Source of the DNA: Advenella mimigardefordensis DPN7
Lineage (GTDB): Bacteria > Pseudomonadota > Gammaproteobacteria > Burkholderiales > Burkholderiaceae_B
Length of the DNA: 64,000 bases
Direction of reading: 5' to 3'
Assembly: GCF_000521505.1 (NCBI RefSeq)
Contig: NZ_CP003915.1
Span: forward strand, 186,001 to 250,000
Part shown: positions 17,403 to 27,126 of the stretch, piece after piece
Position numbering within the stretch: position 1 is the first letter of the stretch
How the letters are laid out: each line of letters begins with the position of its first letter
Made by a program: the position numbers and the translations under genes
The notes under the pieces: generated by a model
The model's database searches: none
What the model saw: the letters and a program-made list of their open reading frames with translations, nothing else
What the model was told of the DNA's origin: nothing

Positions 17403-19493
17403 ATGGAAATGTCCGGCAGGCATGATAGCGGCAGACGGTTTGGGATTGATATGACACTTGCGCCGATAGTGGCGGCGCTGTTTTTTTCCGGTGCAGGGCA
17501 TGCGCAGGAAACAGCACCAGTCGCGACGCTGGATGCGGTGGTTGTGACGGCCAGTGGTATAGAGCAAAGCGCCAAGGATGCACCCGCATCCATGACTGTC
17601 ATCACGCAGGACGATATCAAAAAAAGCGGCTATACCACGGCAGCAGAAGCCATCAGCAAGGTGGAAGGCGTTTATATGGTTGGGGCCGATTCCAACGCGC
17701 ATGACATTTCCATCCGGGGGCTGCCGGGCGAGTACACACTGATTATGGTGGACGGCAAGCGCCAGAATACGCGCGAATCCATGAATCGCGGCACCGGTGG
17801 CGTTCAGTACGAATTCATGCCGCCGCTGGCCGCGATTGAGCGTATTGAGGTGGCGCGCGGACCCATGTCATCCCTTTACGGCTCCGATGCCATGGGAGGC
17901 GTCGTCAATATCATCACCAAGAATGTGCCCAAAGAATGGTCGGTGGCCCTGGACACGTCTGTCACTCTGCAAAGCGACCATGATTATGGCAATAGTCGTG
18001 AAGGCCAGTTCTGGCTTGGCGGGCCGATCAAGGACGACGTTCTGGGCTTGCAGATCTACGGTTCCTATAATGATCAGAGTGAAGGCGCCAATTACTTTTC
18101 CAATGTGGACGGCCCTTACGCCAGAAATAACCAGAGCATTGGCATGAAACTGGCGGCCAAGCTGGCCGAAAATCAGGATCTGGTGTTTGATGTGTCTTCG
18201 CAGCGCCTGACAACAGAGGCAACACCCGGTCAATCTCTTCAGCCAACGGATGAATGGAACAAGGTGCAGCATCGTCGCACCGCTTTCGGCCTGACCCATA
18301 CTGGTCGCTGGCGTCTGGGCGAATCAAAAATCGCCTTGTACCGCGAATCCAGCACACAGGAAAACTGGCCCAAAACCGGTGAGTACACAGAGAATCGGCG
18401 TATCGCCAATACGACGCTGGACGCATCATTCAGTATGCCGTTCAAGTCTCATACATTGCGCTTCGGTGGCCAGTATTTGCATAGCCGTCTGGATGGCATT
18501 CAGAAAGAGGCGGCGTTTAACAATTATCCAACCAATACCAATGACGTGTCACTCAGCAATTATGCGCTCTTCATCGAGGATGATTACTATGTGACCGACA
18601 AGTTCACCGTGACCGCCGGCGTGCGCATGGACGATGATGAGCGCTTCGGTATTCACTGGTCACCCCGTCTTTATGGTGTATATCATGTGACCGACGCATT
18701 GACGATCAAGGGGGGGATAGCGACCGGTTTCAAGGCACCGACTATCCGTCAGAGTAATCCGGGTTATTGTATGTCCACCGGGGGCAACTCCGGTTTCCGT
18801 GGCCCGCTTTGCGGCAATCCGGATCTTAAACCGGAAACCAGCGTGACGCAGGAGCTTGGGCTGGTGTATGACTGGGCAGAAGGCAGTCATTTTTCAGCAA
18901 CGATCTTCAACACTAATTTCAAAAACAAGGTTGCCAGCTATGACACCGGCGAGCAAGACCCCCTTAATCCGGGTACGGCCAACCACTTGTATGTGTACGA
19001 CAATATCGACAAGGTGCAGATCTATGGTCTTGAACTGGGTCTGAATATGCCTCTGAGCGATTCGCTGCGCCTGTCTGCCAACTATACGTATACCAAGTCC
19101 AAGCGCAAAGGTGGCGGTGAAGTTTCCTTCAACGGCAATTCGCTGGATGGCGAGCCGCTGGAAAACACGCCGGAACACGTACTGAATACGCGTTTGGACT
19201 GGCAGGCTAATGACCGGTTGTCTGCCTATCTGCGCTGGAATGTGACCGGCAAGGCCTATTATGCCGCCTATCGCAATGGCGCCATGGATGTGCGTACCCG
19301 CCCGGGCGGCGCCACGTTTGATATTGGCGGCAGCTATCAGGTCAGCAAGAATGTGGCATTGCGTATGGCCGTGCTGAATCTGACGGATCATAAAACGCCG
19401 CTGGATCTGCGCACTCGCTATGAAGGGCTGGATGGCAACTGGATGGTAGACCCGGGGCGTCGTGTATGGCTTGGTGCCAGCATTAATTTCTAG
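17403..19493 (+). CDS. TonB-dependent catecholate-type siderophore receptor
   Basis: 696 residues, with AAGGA seven bases before the ATG. A signal peptide ends near GHAQE, and a TonB-box-like LDAVVVTASG follows. The plug domain (roughly residues 50-170) has DISIRGLPGEYTLIMVDGKRQ and IERIEVARGPMSSLYGSDAMGG. A 22-strand barrel ends in the usual aromatic residue (WLGASINF). The plug resembles FepA/BfeA-like and colicin-I-receptor-like proteins, which bind catecholate siderophores. It sits in the outer membrane and passes the ferric siderophore to the binding protein encoded immediately downstream. A Fur box precedes it. Confidence 0.9.
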   Translation: MEMSGRHDSGRRFGIDMTLAPIVAALFFSGAGHAQETAPVATLDAVVVTASGIEQSAKDAPASMTVITQDDIKKSGYTTAAEAISKVEGVYMVGADSNAHDISIRGLPGEYTLIMVDGKRQNTRESMNRGTGGVQYEFMPPLAAIERIEVARGPMSSLYGSDAMGGVVNIITKNVPKEWSVALDTSVTLQSDHDYGNSREGQFWLGGPIKDDVLGLQIYGSYNDQSEGANYFSNVDGPYARNNQSIGMKLAAKLAENQDLVFDVSSQRLTTEATPGQSLQPTDEWNKVQHRRTAFGLTHTGRWRLGESKIALYRESSTQENWPKTGEYTENRRIANTTLDASFSMPFKSHTLRFGGQYLHSRLDGIQKEAAFNNYPTNTNDVSLSNYALFIEDDYYVTDKFTVTAGVRMDDDERFGIHWSPRLYGVYHVTDALTIKGGIATGFKAPTIRQSNPGYCMSTGGNSGFRGPLCGNPDLKPETSVTQELGLVYDWAEGSHFSATIFNTNFKNKVASYDTGEQDPLNPGTANHLYVYDNIDKVQIYGLELGLNMPLSDSLRLSANYTYTKSKRKGGGEVSFNGNSLDGEPLENTPEHVLNTRLDWQANDRLSAYLRWNVTGKAYYAAYRNGAMDVRTRPGGATFDIGGSYQVSKNVALRMAVLNLTDHKTPLDLRTRYEGLDGNWMVDPGRRVWLGASINF

Positions 19494-19501
19494 GATTGTC
19501 T

Positions 19502-20623
19502 GTGTCCGGAACGATAAAAAGGTGGGTCTCTGCAGCGTGGCTGATCGGACTGTTACTGATCAGCCTGCCCGCAAGCGCTCAGATAGAAATCATCGATCAG
19601 GCCGGACGGACGGTACGTCTGGCGCAGCCCGCGCAACGCATCTTTTTTGCTGAACCGGGTGACTTTACGATCATGGCCATGCTGGAAGAGAATCCGGCGC
19701 GGCGCATCGTCGCATGGAACCGGTGGCGGCTGGACAAGCACACGTTGGCGCACTGGCGCAGCATTGACCCGGTTGCGTTCGACAAGATCAAGCAGTTGGT
19801 GATTGACGGTCCGCAAAACCTGAATGCAGAAATGCTCATCGCCAATCAGCCGGATCTGGTTGTGCTGGATCGTTTTTTTGGTGCTGCAAAGCAAACGATT
19901 TCGCGTCTGGAGCAGGCAGGCATTCCGGTTGCTGTGCTGAACCTGGAAGCCGATCTGCGCGAACGTAATCCCACCGAAGGCCTGGAGAAGATGGCCATTC
20001 TGATCGGGCGGGAGCAACGCGGTCGTGAGGTGGCCGAGTTTATTGACCGTCACGTAGCGCGCATCACGCAGCGCGTAGCCACGCTTAAAAATCAGCAGAC
20101 TGCATTGCCGAAGGTGCTGATGGAACCGCATGCCGGTATCGGACCTTGTTGCATGTCGGTGGGCTCGGGGGTTCTCATGGGTGATCTGATTCTGATGGCG
20201 GGCGGCAAGTTGCTTGGCAGCGACATTGTTGAAGGACTGTCCGCGCAACTGAGCGCTGAATATGTGATTGCCAGCGACCCCGACATATATATCGGCACTG
20301 GCGGTCGACATATCGAGGCGCGTGGTGGTTTGCTGCTGGGGCCGGATGTTGACCCGGCTGCCAGCCTTGCCAGTTTGCAGCGCGTTACTCAGCGGGTTGG
20401 CATTGCCCAAACCAGCGCTGCACGCAATCAACGCACCTATGGCATCTGGCATAGTGGCTACCCTATTGTCAATCTGGAATTGATCGCCACCTGGCTGCAT
20501 CCCGAGCTGTTCGGTGATGTGGATCCGGCGGCGACGCTGGCCGAGATCAATCAGCGCTTTATGGCCAAGCCACTGACCGGTACGTTCTGGATTACACCGC
20601 ACCCAACACCAAAAGCTCACTGA
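19502..20623 (+). CDS. Periplasmic iron-siderophore-binding protein
   Basis: 373 residues from a GTG preceded by TAGGA; a TTG six bases earlier is possible but badly spaced. A signal peptide ends at PASAQ. The fold is the two-lobed FecB/BtuF type: IEIIDQAGRTVRLAQPAQRIFF, then DLVVLDRFF and EMLIANQP. The conserved MEPHAGIGPCCMSVGSG segment is unusual in carrying a Cys pair. It delivers ferric siderophore to the permease, whose gene overlaps the stop codon (TGATG), so translation is coupled. Located directly after the TonB receptor. Confidence 0.85.
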   Translation: MSGTIKRWVSAAWLIGLLLISLPASAQIEIIDQAGRTVRLAQPAQRIFFAEPGDFTIMAMLEENPARRIVAWNRWRLDKHTLAHWRSIDPVAFDKIKQLVIDGPQNLNAEMLIANQPDLVVLDRFFGAAKQTISRLEQAGIPVAVLNLEADLRERNPTEGLEKMAILIGREQRGREVAEFIDRHVARITQRVATLKNQQTALPKVLMEPHAGIGPCCMSVGSGVLMGDLILMAGGKLLGSDIVEGLSAQLSAEYVIASDPDIYIGTGGRHIEARGGLLLGPDVDPAASLASLQRVTQRVGIAQTSAARNQRTYGIWHSGYPIVNLELIATWLHPELFGDVDPAATLAEINQRFMAKPLTGTFWITPHPTPKAH

Positions 20624-21714
20624 TGCATTCTGAACAAACGCTTGCCCTGGCCCCGGACGCAGAGACGGCCGCGATTAATGCTCGCTGGAAACAGCACAGA
20701 CGCACCCTACGTCGCCGCCGATGTATTGTGGCGGCACTGGCTTTATTGGCGCTGGTCGCCGCCCTTACGGATTTATTCACCGGAAGTGCAGCGCTGACGC
20801 CGGCGCAGGTTATACAGGGCTTGTGGACTCCGGATTCGTTGTCTACGCCGATGCAGGTCGTACTCTGGCAGGTGAGACTGCCAGTCGCGCTGATGGCGCT
20901 GCTGGTGGGCGGAGCGCTGGCGCTGGCTGGCGTGGAAATGCAAACCATTCTGAACAACCCACTGGCCGAGCCTTTTACGCTGGGTGTTTCTTCGTCCGCT
21001 GCGCTGGGGGCGGCATTGGCCATTGTGCTTGACTGGGGGGTGATCGGCAGCGACGCCACCTGGCTGGTACCGGCCAATGCGTTTGTCTTTGCCCTGGTCT
21101 CGCTGATGTTGCTGCAGTTTCTGGCGCAATGGCGTGGCGCTCAGGCGCAGACATTGGTGCTTTTCGGGATAGCCATTGGTTTCACTGCCGGTGCCTTGCT
21201 GTCGCTGTTGCAGTTCATTGCCAGCGAAGAAGCGCTTCAGCAACTGGTGTTCTGGAGCATGGGCAGTCTTGCCCGTGCCGATTGGCATAGTGTTGCCATC
21301 GTCGCCGCTACGCTGGTCGTGACGCTGCCTTTCTCATGGCGCGCAGCAGGGCAATTGACCGCACTGCGACTGGGTGAGGAGCGCGCACGCAGTTTTGGTA
21401 TTGATGTGACCTCGCTGCGGCGCTGGGCGCTGGTGCGTATCAGTTTGCTTGCGGCCACGGCCGTGGCCTTTGTGGGGACAGTGGGCTTTGTCGGTCTGGT
21501 GGCGCCTCACGTTGCCCGGATGATTGTCGGGGACGGACACCGTCACCTGCTGCCGGCCAGTGTGCTGATCGGTGCTGCACTGGTGGCACTGGCTTCCGTG
21601 GCCAGCAAGTCATTGCTGCCGGGCATCACGCTGCCTATCGGCATTGTGACGGCACTGGTAGGATTGCCGGTGTTTATGGGATTGATTCTGCGTCGCAGCG
21701 GAGTATCGGTATGA
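20623..21714 (+). CDS. FecCD-family siderophore ABC permease
   Basis: 363 residues. After a basic cytoplasmic lead (HRRTLRRRRC) come about ten membrane helices. FecCD signatures are LPVALMALLVGGALALAGVEMQTILNNPLAEPFTLGVSSSAALGA near residues 85-130 and GTVGFVGLVAPHVAR in the C-terminal third, the latter contacting the ATPase. It overlaps both neighbours (binding protein TGATG, ATPase ATGA), so the genes are made in fixed proportion. Only one permease gene is present, so a homodimer is expected, unlike the two-permease system at the end of the window. Confidence 0.88.
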   Translation: MHSEQTLALAPDAETAAINARWKQHRRTLRRRRCIVAALALLALVAALTDLFTGSAALTPAQVIQGLWTPDSLSTPMQVVLWQVRLPVALMALLVGGALALAGVEMQTILNNPLAEPFTLGVSSSAALGAALAIVLDWGVIGSDATWLVPANAFVFALVSLMLLQFLAQWRGAQAQTLVLFGIAIGFTAGALLSLLQFIASEEALQQLVFWSMGSLARADWHSVAIVAATLVVTLPFSWRAAGQLTALRLGEERARSFGIDVTSLRRWALVRISLLAATAVAFVGTVGFVGLVAPHVARMIVGDGHRHLLPASVLIGAALVALASVASKSLLPGITLPIGIVTALVGLPVFMGLILRRSGVSV

Positions 21715-22532
21715 GCACCGGATCCCATTTGCATATTGAAAACCTGGGTGTTCACTACCGACAGCGTACCGTGCTCAGTGGTGTCGATCTGCCCGATATC
21801 CGGCCTGGCGAGCTGATTGCGCTGGCCGGCCCGAACGCCGCCGGCAAGTCGACGTTGCTACGAGCAATCGCGGGTCTGGTGCCGGCCAGCGGTCAGGTTC
21901 GTTACGGAGATGATAACTGGTCGGGCTGGTCTGCAGGCAAGCGGGTGGCGCATATCGGCTATATGCCACAGGCCTCTACGGAAAGCAGCAATCTGACGGT
22001 GCTGGAAGCTACGCTGGTGGCACTGCAATGGGGGCGCACCGGTGCGCGCAAAGATGACGCGTTCACTGCCTTGCGGGTGATTGAGCATCTGGGCATTGGC
22101 GAACTGGCTCTGCGCGCGTTGCACGAGCTGTCGGGCGGTCAGCGGCAACTGGCTGCCCTGGCGCAGGCGGTAGTGCGAGGCAGTTCGATCCTGTTGCTGG
22201 ACGAGCCGGTAAGCGCCCTGGATCTTGCGCATCAATGGCAGGTGATGAACGTGGCGCGCCGTCTGGCCAATGAAGGCCGAATCGTTATTGTCGTATTGCA
22301 TGATCTGGCACTCGCCGCGCAATGGGCTGATCGCATTGCTATTTTGCATCAGCGGCGCATCCATGCCTTCGGCCATCCCAATACCATTATCACCGATACG
22401 CTGCTGCGCGATGTATGGGGCGTACAGGCACGTGTGCGGACCTTTGAGCAGGGGCGCCCATTTGTACTTGTAGACGCCGTCGCGACCGGGATGGATCTCT
22501 CCGCCGACAAACAATCTCAGGATAATTCATGA
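21711..22532 (+). CDS. Siderophore ABC transporter ATP-binding protein
   Basis: 273 residues of the FecE/FepC type. The Walker A motif GPNAAGKST lies at residues 43-51 (note Ala-Ala rather than Gly-Ala), the signature is LSGGQRQLAALAQAV, and Walker B is ILLLDEPVSALD, followed by the switch histidine in VLHDLALAAQWAD. It powers uptake through the upstream permease from the cytoplasmic side. The start overlaps the permease stop, and its own stop overlaps the next start (ATGA). Confidence 0.9.
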   Translation: MSTGSHLHIENLGVHYRQRTVLSGVDLPDIRPGELIALAGPNAAGKSTLLRAIAGLVPASGQVRYGDDNWSGWSAGKRVAHIGYMPQASTESSNLTVLEATLVALQWGRTGARKDDAFTALRVIEHLGIGELALRALHELSGGQRQLAALAQAVVRGSSILLLDEPVSALDLAHQWQVMNVARRLANEGRIVIVVLHDLALAAQWADRIAILHQRRIHAFGHPNTIITDTLLRDVWGVQARVRTFEQGRPFVLVDAVATGMDLSADKQSQDNS

Positions 22533-23659
22533 AACCTACTTTTGAGACAAGCACGACCGTCCCGCTGGGTGACGCCGCAAATGTACTGGCTCAGGTGCTG
22601 GCGCATTTGCGCGAACACGATCTCCTGGCTATTGAACGGGACAATACCTGGCAAGTGGATTATGCCGATACAAAAATTCGCTTCAGCGTGCTGGCAGGCA
22701 GCCTGCATGCACAGGTTGCCGCATCCTCTGCCGCGACGCTGTATGAAGGCAAAATGATGGTAGTTCATCATATTCAGGAGTTCGGCCACTGCAAGCCGGA
22801 GGCGATTCAATGGCAGGGCGACAATGTGAGTCTGGATCGCCCGCCAGCATTTCGCCTGATCACGGTGCAGGCGGTGTCCGAGGTGGGGCCGCATATGCGG
22901 CGCGTGCGCTTTAATGTGGACGATCTGGCCCGCTATGACCAGAATGACAATATTCATTGCAAGCTCATTTTTCCGCAACCCGATGTGTCCGAGCCGGAAT
23001 GGCCCACTCTGGCAGCGGATGGCATGCCGCAATTTCCCAAGGGTGACAAGCGTCTGGATATCCGCACCTATACGATTCGTCGCATCAGCGCACCGGAAGG
23101 CTGGTTTGAGGTGGACTTTGTGCTGCACGAGGATGCCGGACCGGGCTCGCGCTGGGCGGCGCAGGCTGTTGCCGGGCAGCAAATCGGTTTGTCAGGCCCG
23201 GGTGGGCGTACCGCCAGGTCCGCAGGCTGGATGTTGCTGGGCGGTGATGAAACTGCCTTGCCAGCCATTGCGCGCATCACGGAAGCACTGCCAGCCGACA
23301 CCAATGGTGTTGTGCTGATCGAAGTGCAATCCCCAGCCGATCAGATTCCGCTGGCGACACCTGCCGGCATGTCGGTGCAATGGCTTCATCGCGGTAACGC
23401 TGCGGCCGGGACAACGACATTGCTGGAGGACGCCGTAACAGCGTGTACGATCAGCAAGGATGAAGACAGGTTTGTGTGGGTGGGGGCGGAGTTTTCGACT
23501 GCCCAGACGGTACGCAACTGGCTGCGTGAGGCGGTTGGCCTGGGCAGCCGCGAACAACTGGTGGTTGCCTACTGGCGCCGAGGTCTTGACGAGACCCAGA
23601 TGAAGAGCGCACCGGGCAGAGCGACAGCCGACGAGCAAGCCAAACAGGCCGGCGCATGA
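22529..23659 (+). CDS. Siderophore-interacting protein with N-terminal DUF2218 domain
   Basis: 376 residues in two parts. Residues 1-95 form a DUF2218 domain (ANVLAQVLAHLREHDLL, KIRFSVLAGSLHAQVAA). Residues 100-350 form a ViuB/YqjH-type ferric-siderophore reductase with the flavin-binding RTYTIRR, the GPGGR turn and the NADPH-binding GDETALPAI. The enzyme reduces cytoplasmic ferric siderophore to release iron. The fusion of the two domains in one chain is known in this family. It overlaps both neighbouring genes by four bases, within the siderophore operon. Confidence 0.88.
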   Translation: MKPTFETSTTVPLGDAANVLAQVLAHLREHDLLAIERDNTWQVDYADTKIRFSVLAGSLHAQVAASSAATLYEGKMMVVHHIQEFGHCKPEAIQWQGDNVSLDRPPAFRLITVQAVSEVGPHMRRVRFNVDDLARYDQNDNIHCKLIFPQPDVSEPEWPTLAADGMPQFPKGDKRLDIRTYTIRRISAPEGWFEVDFVLHEDAGPGSRWAAQAVAGQQIGLSGPGGRTARSAGWMLLGGDETALPAIARITEALPADTNGVVLIEVQSPADQIPLATPAGMSVQWLHRGNAAAGTTTLLEDAVTACTISKDEDRFVWVGAEFSTAQTVRNWLREAVGLGSREQLVVAYWRRGLDETQMKSAPGRATADEQAKQAGA

Positions 23660-25044
23660 GCGGGTCTGCTGAGGACGGTTCGGCTTCGTCGTCGTCCGGG
23701 CGCCCGACTTGCTCTGCACGCAAGCGATGGCAGTGGTCCCGCCTGACGCTGGATCTGGATCCGCTGCGCCATTCACCTGCTTTTCGTAGTCTTTATCTTG
23801 CTCGTTGCGTGTCTTTGCTGTCGGTTGCCATCCTGGCCGTTGCCGTCGCCTGGCAGGTGTTCGCGATCAGCGGCTCATCGTTGCACGTGGCCGGCGTCAG
23901 TATTGGCCTGGCCGCGGGGTCGCTGGTAGGGCTGGTGTGGGGCGGGGCGCTTGCCGATCGAGGGGATCGCCGCCGCACCATGATTTGGGGGCGTAGCGGT
24001 TATGTGGCGGTTGTCGTCGTGCTGTGTGCCAACAGCCTGCGGGCAGAGCCGGGGTTGACGGAAATCTATCTGGCAACGCTGCTGAGCGGGCTGACCAGCG
24101 GCATCAGTGCGCCCGCACTGATGGCTGCTATGCCGCGTCTGGTGCCGACTCGTCAATTGGCTGCTGCCGGTGCGCTCAACGCCTTGAGCATGGAGCTGAG
24201 TCGCCTGATCGGACCTCTCATTGCAGGGGCCCTGCTGGCACGGTTTGGGCTGGTCGCCTGTTATATCGTTGTGCTGGTGGGGGCTGCAATGGTTCCTGTT
24301 CTGCTGACGCGCCTGCCCCGCGATTTGCTGCGGCCTGACACGCAGAAAGGTCAGACGCAGACGGATAGCACGCCGACGGTACGAACACCGGTTTACATTC
24401 AGTGGCGTGACGGTCTGCTTTATGTGCGACATCACCAGACGATTGCCTGTTTGCTGGGACTGGACCTGGTCATGATGCTGTTTGCCAATGCGCATGTATT
24501 GATGCCCCAACTGGCCCGGGAGGTTTTGCAGGGCGGGCCGCAAATGGTCGGTTATCTGTACGCGGCGCCAGCCTGTGGCGCCTTGCTGGTGGCACTGACT
24601 TCGGGCTGGACGCGTCAGTTGGCGCGTCCGGGACGGCTGGTGGTGGTGTGCGCGCTGTTATGGGGCATGGCGATTGCCTTCTCCGGTGTGGCGGCAGGTG
24701 GTTTGACTCAGGGTCTGCCATCGGGGGCCTGGCCTGTATTGGTGTTTCTGGCTATGGCGGGCATGGCCGATACGGCGTCAGATATTGTTCGTGGTGCCTT
24801 GTTGCAGATACATACGCCGGATGCCCTGCGCGGTCGGGTTTCCGGTCTGTGGCTTTTGCAGGGGTACCTGGGCCCGGCCCTGGGCGGTTTGCAGGCCGGC
24901 TCACTGGCCAGCGTATGGTCTCCGGGCCGGGCGCTGGTGCTGGGCGGTTCGGCCTGTGCACTGGTGGTCGGACTGTTTGCTTCTGCTCCCAACGGTCCGG
25001 TGCGCATGGGGTTGTGGCGCGAAGGTAAAGCGGCAGGGCCGTAG
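23656..25044 (+). CDS. EntS-like MFS transporter (siderophore export)
   Basis: 462 residues, twelve predicted helices after a Ser-rich cytoplasmic lead. EntS-type features are LRHSPAFRSLYLARCVSLLSVAILAVAVAWQVF, GALADRGDRRR and ALSMELSRLIGPLIAG. It overlaps the siderophore-interacting-protein gene and closes the operon. EntS exports enterobactin, yet no siderophore biosynthesis genes are in the window. Either biosynthesis is encoded elsewhere or the protein exports the deferrated ligand or a breakdown product after iron release. Confidence 0.82.
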   Translation: MSGSAEDGSASSSSGRPTCSARKRWQWSRLTLDLDPLRHSPAFRSLYLARCVSLLSVAILAVAVAWQVFAISGSSLHVAGVSIGLAAGSLVGLVWGGALADRGDRRRTMIWGRSGYVAVVVVLCANSLRAEPGLTEIYLATLLSGLTSGISAPALMAAMPRLVPTRQLAAAGALNALSMELSRLIGPLIAGALLARFGLVACYIVVLVGAAMVPVLLTRLPRDLLRPDTQKGQTQTDSTPTVRTPVYIQWRDGLLYVRHHQTIACLLGLDLVMMLFANAHVLMPQLAREVLQGGPQMVGYLYAAPACGALLVALTSGWTRQLARPGRLVVVCALLWGMAIAFSGVAAGGLTQGLPSGAWPVLVFLAMAGMADTASDIVRGALLQIHTPDALRGRVSGLWLLQGYLGPALGGLQAGSLASVWSPGRALVLGGSACALVVGLFASAPNGPVRMGLWREGKAAGP

Positions 25045-25127
25045 CGGCGCCTGCCGAAAACGGCGTCAGTACCGGTGCATCCGAAATAAATGATTTCAGA
25101 TGGCATAGGTCTGTGAGCGACTGCTGC

Positions 25128-26123
25128 CTAAGCGTCGTTCTTTATGACACAACCGGCTTCATTTTTCGGAATGTGATTATCCTTGAGCCACTGCGTGGTT
25201 TCTTCCTCGCCTGCTTTTTTCAGGGCCGTCATGATGGAGTCCGGCGGGGAGGTGTTGAGCGTCATTTTGTTTTCTCGCATGCGGGCATAATTGGCTTCGA
25301 TGCGTTGTTCAACGCCGGCCCATGATTCTGCCGAGACTTTCTCTGCTGCATTGGTCAGAACAGTTCGTTGCGCGTCGTCCAGCTTGCGCCAGGTATCCAT
25401 ATTGATAATGGTATAGCTCAACGGGATGGAATAGCTCACTGCCATAAAATTAGGCAACTGGGTCCACAGTTTACGACCTGCGCCGCCGTCACCGGAGGTC
25501 AGCACAGCGTTCACCTCATTCTTCTGCAGTTTTTCTGCAAGGGCCGAATAGGGCAGTTGTACGCTTTGCGCACCCAAACGCTCAAACACCGATTTGCTGG
25601 TGGCGTCATAAGTTCTGATTTTCAGCGCCTTGATGTCGGCCTCATTTGTTAGCGGTTGCACCGACCAGATACCAGACGGTGGCCAGGGCGTCACATACAG
25701 CAGGTGAGCGTCGAGTTTTTCTGCGCCTTGTGCCAATGCCGGTTTAGCGCATTCATAAAGTGCTTTGGCCTGTGCAAAGTCTTTTGCCGCAAAGGGCAGC
25801 GATGAAAGCAGAAACAGCGAATTGTCGTTGCCGAGCACACCACCGAATAAGGTGCCCATCTGGGTTTTGCCCTGGCTAACGGCCTTTACCTGTTCGTCAC
25901 CCTTAAACGGGTTGTCTTTATCCTGTTTTGTTTCAATTGTGATAGCCTGCCCGGATGCCTTTTCCACTTCTTTTGCGAAGCGCAGATCCGCGTCTGCGGT
26001 GATGGAGGTTGCCGGATATTCATTGATCAATTGCAGTTTGACCTGTGCTTGCGCACCAGGTGGAAATACTGCCGCAAACAGGATTGTGATAATGAAGGTG
26101 CAGCGAAAATAAATACGTTCCAT
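25128..26123 (-). CDS. Orphan TRAP-type periplasmic receptor (DctP family)
   Basis: 331 residues with a signal peptide ending near GAQAQV and AGGAG before the ATG. DctP-family features are the YECAKPALAQG region, the central IRTYDATSKSVFERLGAQSVQLPYSALAEKLQ helix with the conserved Arg that binds the carboxylate, and AVLTSGDGG. No DctQ or DctM genes adjoin, so it must share membrane subunits made elsewhere or serve another role. A TetR gene lies upstream on the same strand at 150 bases. Two cysteines, one near the C-terminus, might form a disulfide. Confidence 0.83.
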   Translation of the reverse strand: MERIYFRCTFIITILFAAVFPPGAQAQVKLQLINEYPATSITADADLRFAKEVEKASGQAITIETKQDKDNPFKGDEQVKAVSQGKTQMGTLFGGVLGNDNSLFLLSSLPFAAKDFAQAKALYECAKPALAQGAEKLDAHLLYVTPWPPSGIWSVQPLTNEADIKALKIRTYDATSKSVFERLGAQSVQLPYSALAEKLQKNEVNAVLTSGDGGAGRKLWTQLPNFMAVSYSIPLSYTIINMDTWRKLDDAQRTVLTNAAEKVSAESWAGVEQRIEANYARMRENKMTLNTSPPDSIMTALKKAGEEETTQWLKDNHIPKNEAGCVIKNDA

Positions 26124-26272
26124 GTTTACTGCTCCTTATTTCCTGTTGGATAGCATCGGCGCGATGAAATAGGTTTTAGCACTTTAGGTGTTTATTTCCT
26201 ACCGGTGAAAACGAGCAGAAGGAGCAAAGAAAATGACTTTTTATTCGGCTGACCGGTTGTCCGGACGCTGCA

Positions 26273-26872
26273 TCAACTGTCTGATTTGCCGACAGCCCCC
26301 AGCACCGCTGCCTTGAGCGACTCAATCCATGCCTGATCGTGCACGGATTGAGCCAGAAAGCCCGTACCAACCATGGCTGCAAAAAGCACCAGGATCTCCT
26401 GTTCGGACATCGCCGTTTTGCCATCCTGCGACGTCGCTTGCATGGCGGCACCTCGAAATTGCTGAAACAACGTTTCCGTGTATGAGCCATACAGGTCAAC
26501 GGTCTCGGTGCCTGCTGCTTCATGGCTGACATGGGGAGCAAAGGCAAGAATGGGGCAGGTCTGGGCCGCCTGTTTTTTACGTAAATACTGCTGGATCAGC
26601 ACCTGCAGGGCGCCCTGTGAGGCATTCTGATTGCTATCGCATGTCTGCTTCCATTTTTCAGACGACTGCGCAAACACGGTGGACAATACCTCATTGACCA
26701 GTGCCTCTTTTGAGGCAAAGTGCCGGTAGAAGCCCCCTGCTGTCAGACCAACAGCAGTCATGACATCTGTAATGGATACATTATCTACACCGCGCTCACG
26801 AAACAGCCTGCTGGCTGCATTGAGAATTTCGGCACGATTGTGTTCGGCTTGTTGCCTGGAAGATCGGCCCAT
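26273..26872 (-). CDS. TetR-family regulator
   Basis: 199 residues from the ATG behind GAGGAA; an in-frame ATG seven codons earlier lies upstream of that ribosome site. The helix-turn-helix is at residues 25-50 (SITDVMTAVGLTAGGFYRHFASKEAL), in the style of the YcdC/AcrR-like group. It is divergent from an MFS transporter whose promoter carries an 8-8-8 inverted repeat over the -10 box, so repression of that transporter is likely. The C-terminal domain contains two Cys residues. The ligand is unknown. Confidence 0.85.
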   Translation of the reverse strand: MGRSSRQQAEHNRAEILNAASRLFRERGVDNVSITDVMTAVGLTAGGFYRHFASKEALVNEVLSTVFAQSSEKWKQTCDSNQNASQGALQVLIQQYLRKKQAAQTCPILAFAPHVSHEAAGTETVDLYGSYTETLFQQFRGAAMQATSQDGKTAMSEQEILVLFAAMVGTGFLAQSVHDQAWIESLKAAVLGAVGKSDS

Positions 26873-27126
26873 AACAGTTCCTCTTAAATACAAACGAAAT
26901 AACGCGATCTGGTCAAATCTACACGCCTGTCACCATCATGCCAGACCATCAGGCTGCGGGTTTGGTTCTGGCACGGTAGTGATGCATACCTTTTTCGTGC
27001 TCATTCCATCATCGTAATAGACGACAGTAAACCGCTATTTTATTCCTGTCAGCGAGACGTACAGTGCTGCGAAACATACACAAAATGCCTGAAAAAGGGT
27101 GAGGCCTGCTGATATGACGATATTCG

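Noticed and set aside
19553..20620. Minus-strand frame of 355 codons inside the siderophore-binding-protein gene
   Set aside because: Antisense shadow; the plus-strand protein has a signal peptide, family motifs and coupled neighbours.
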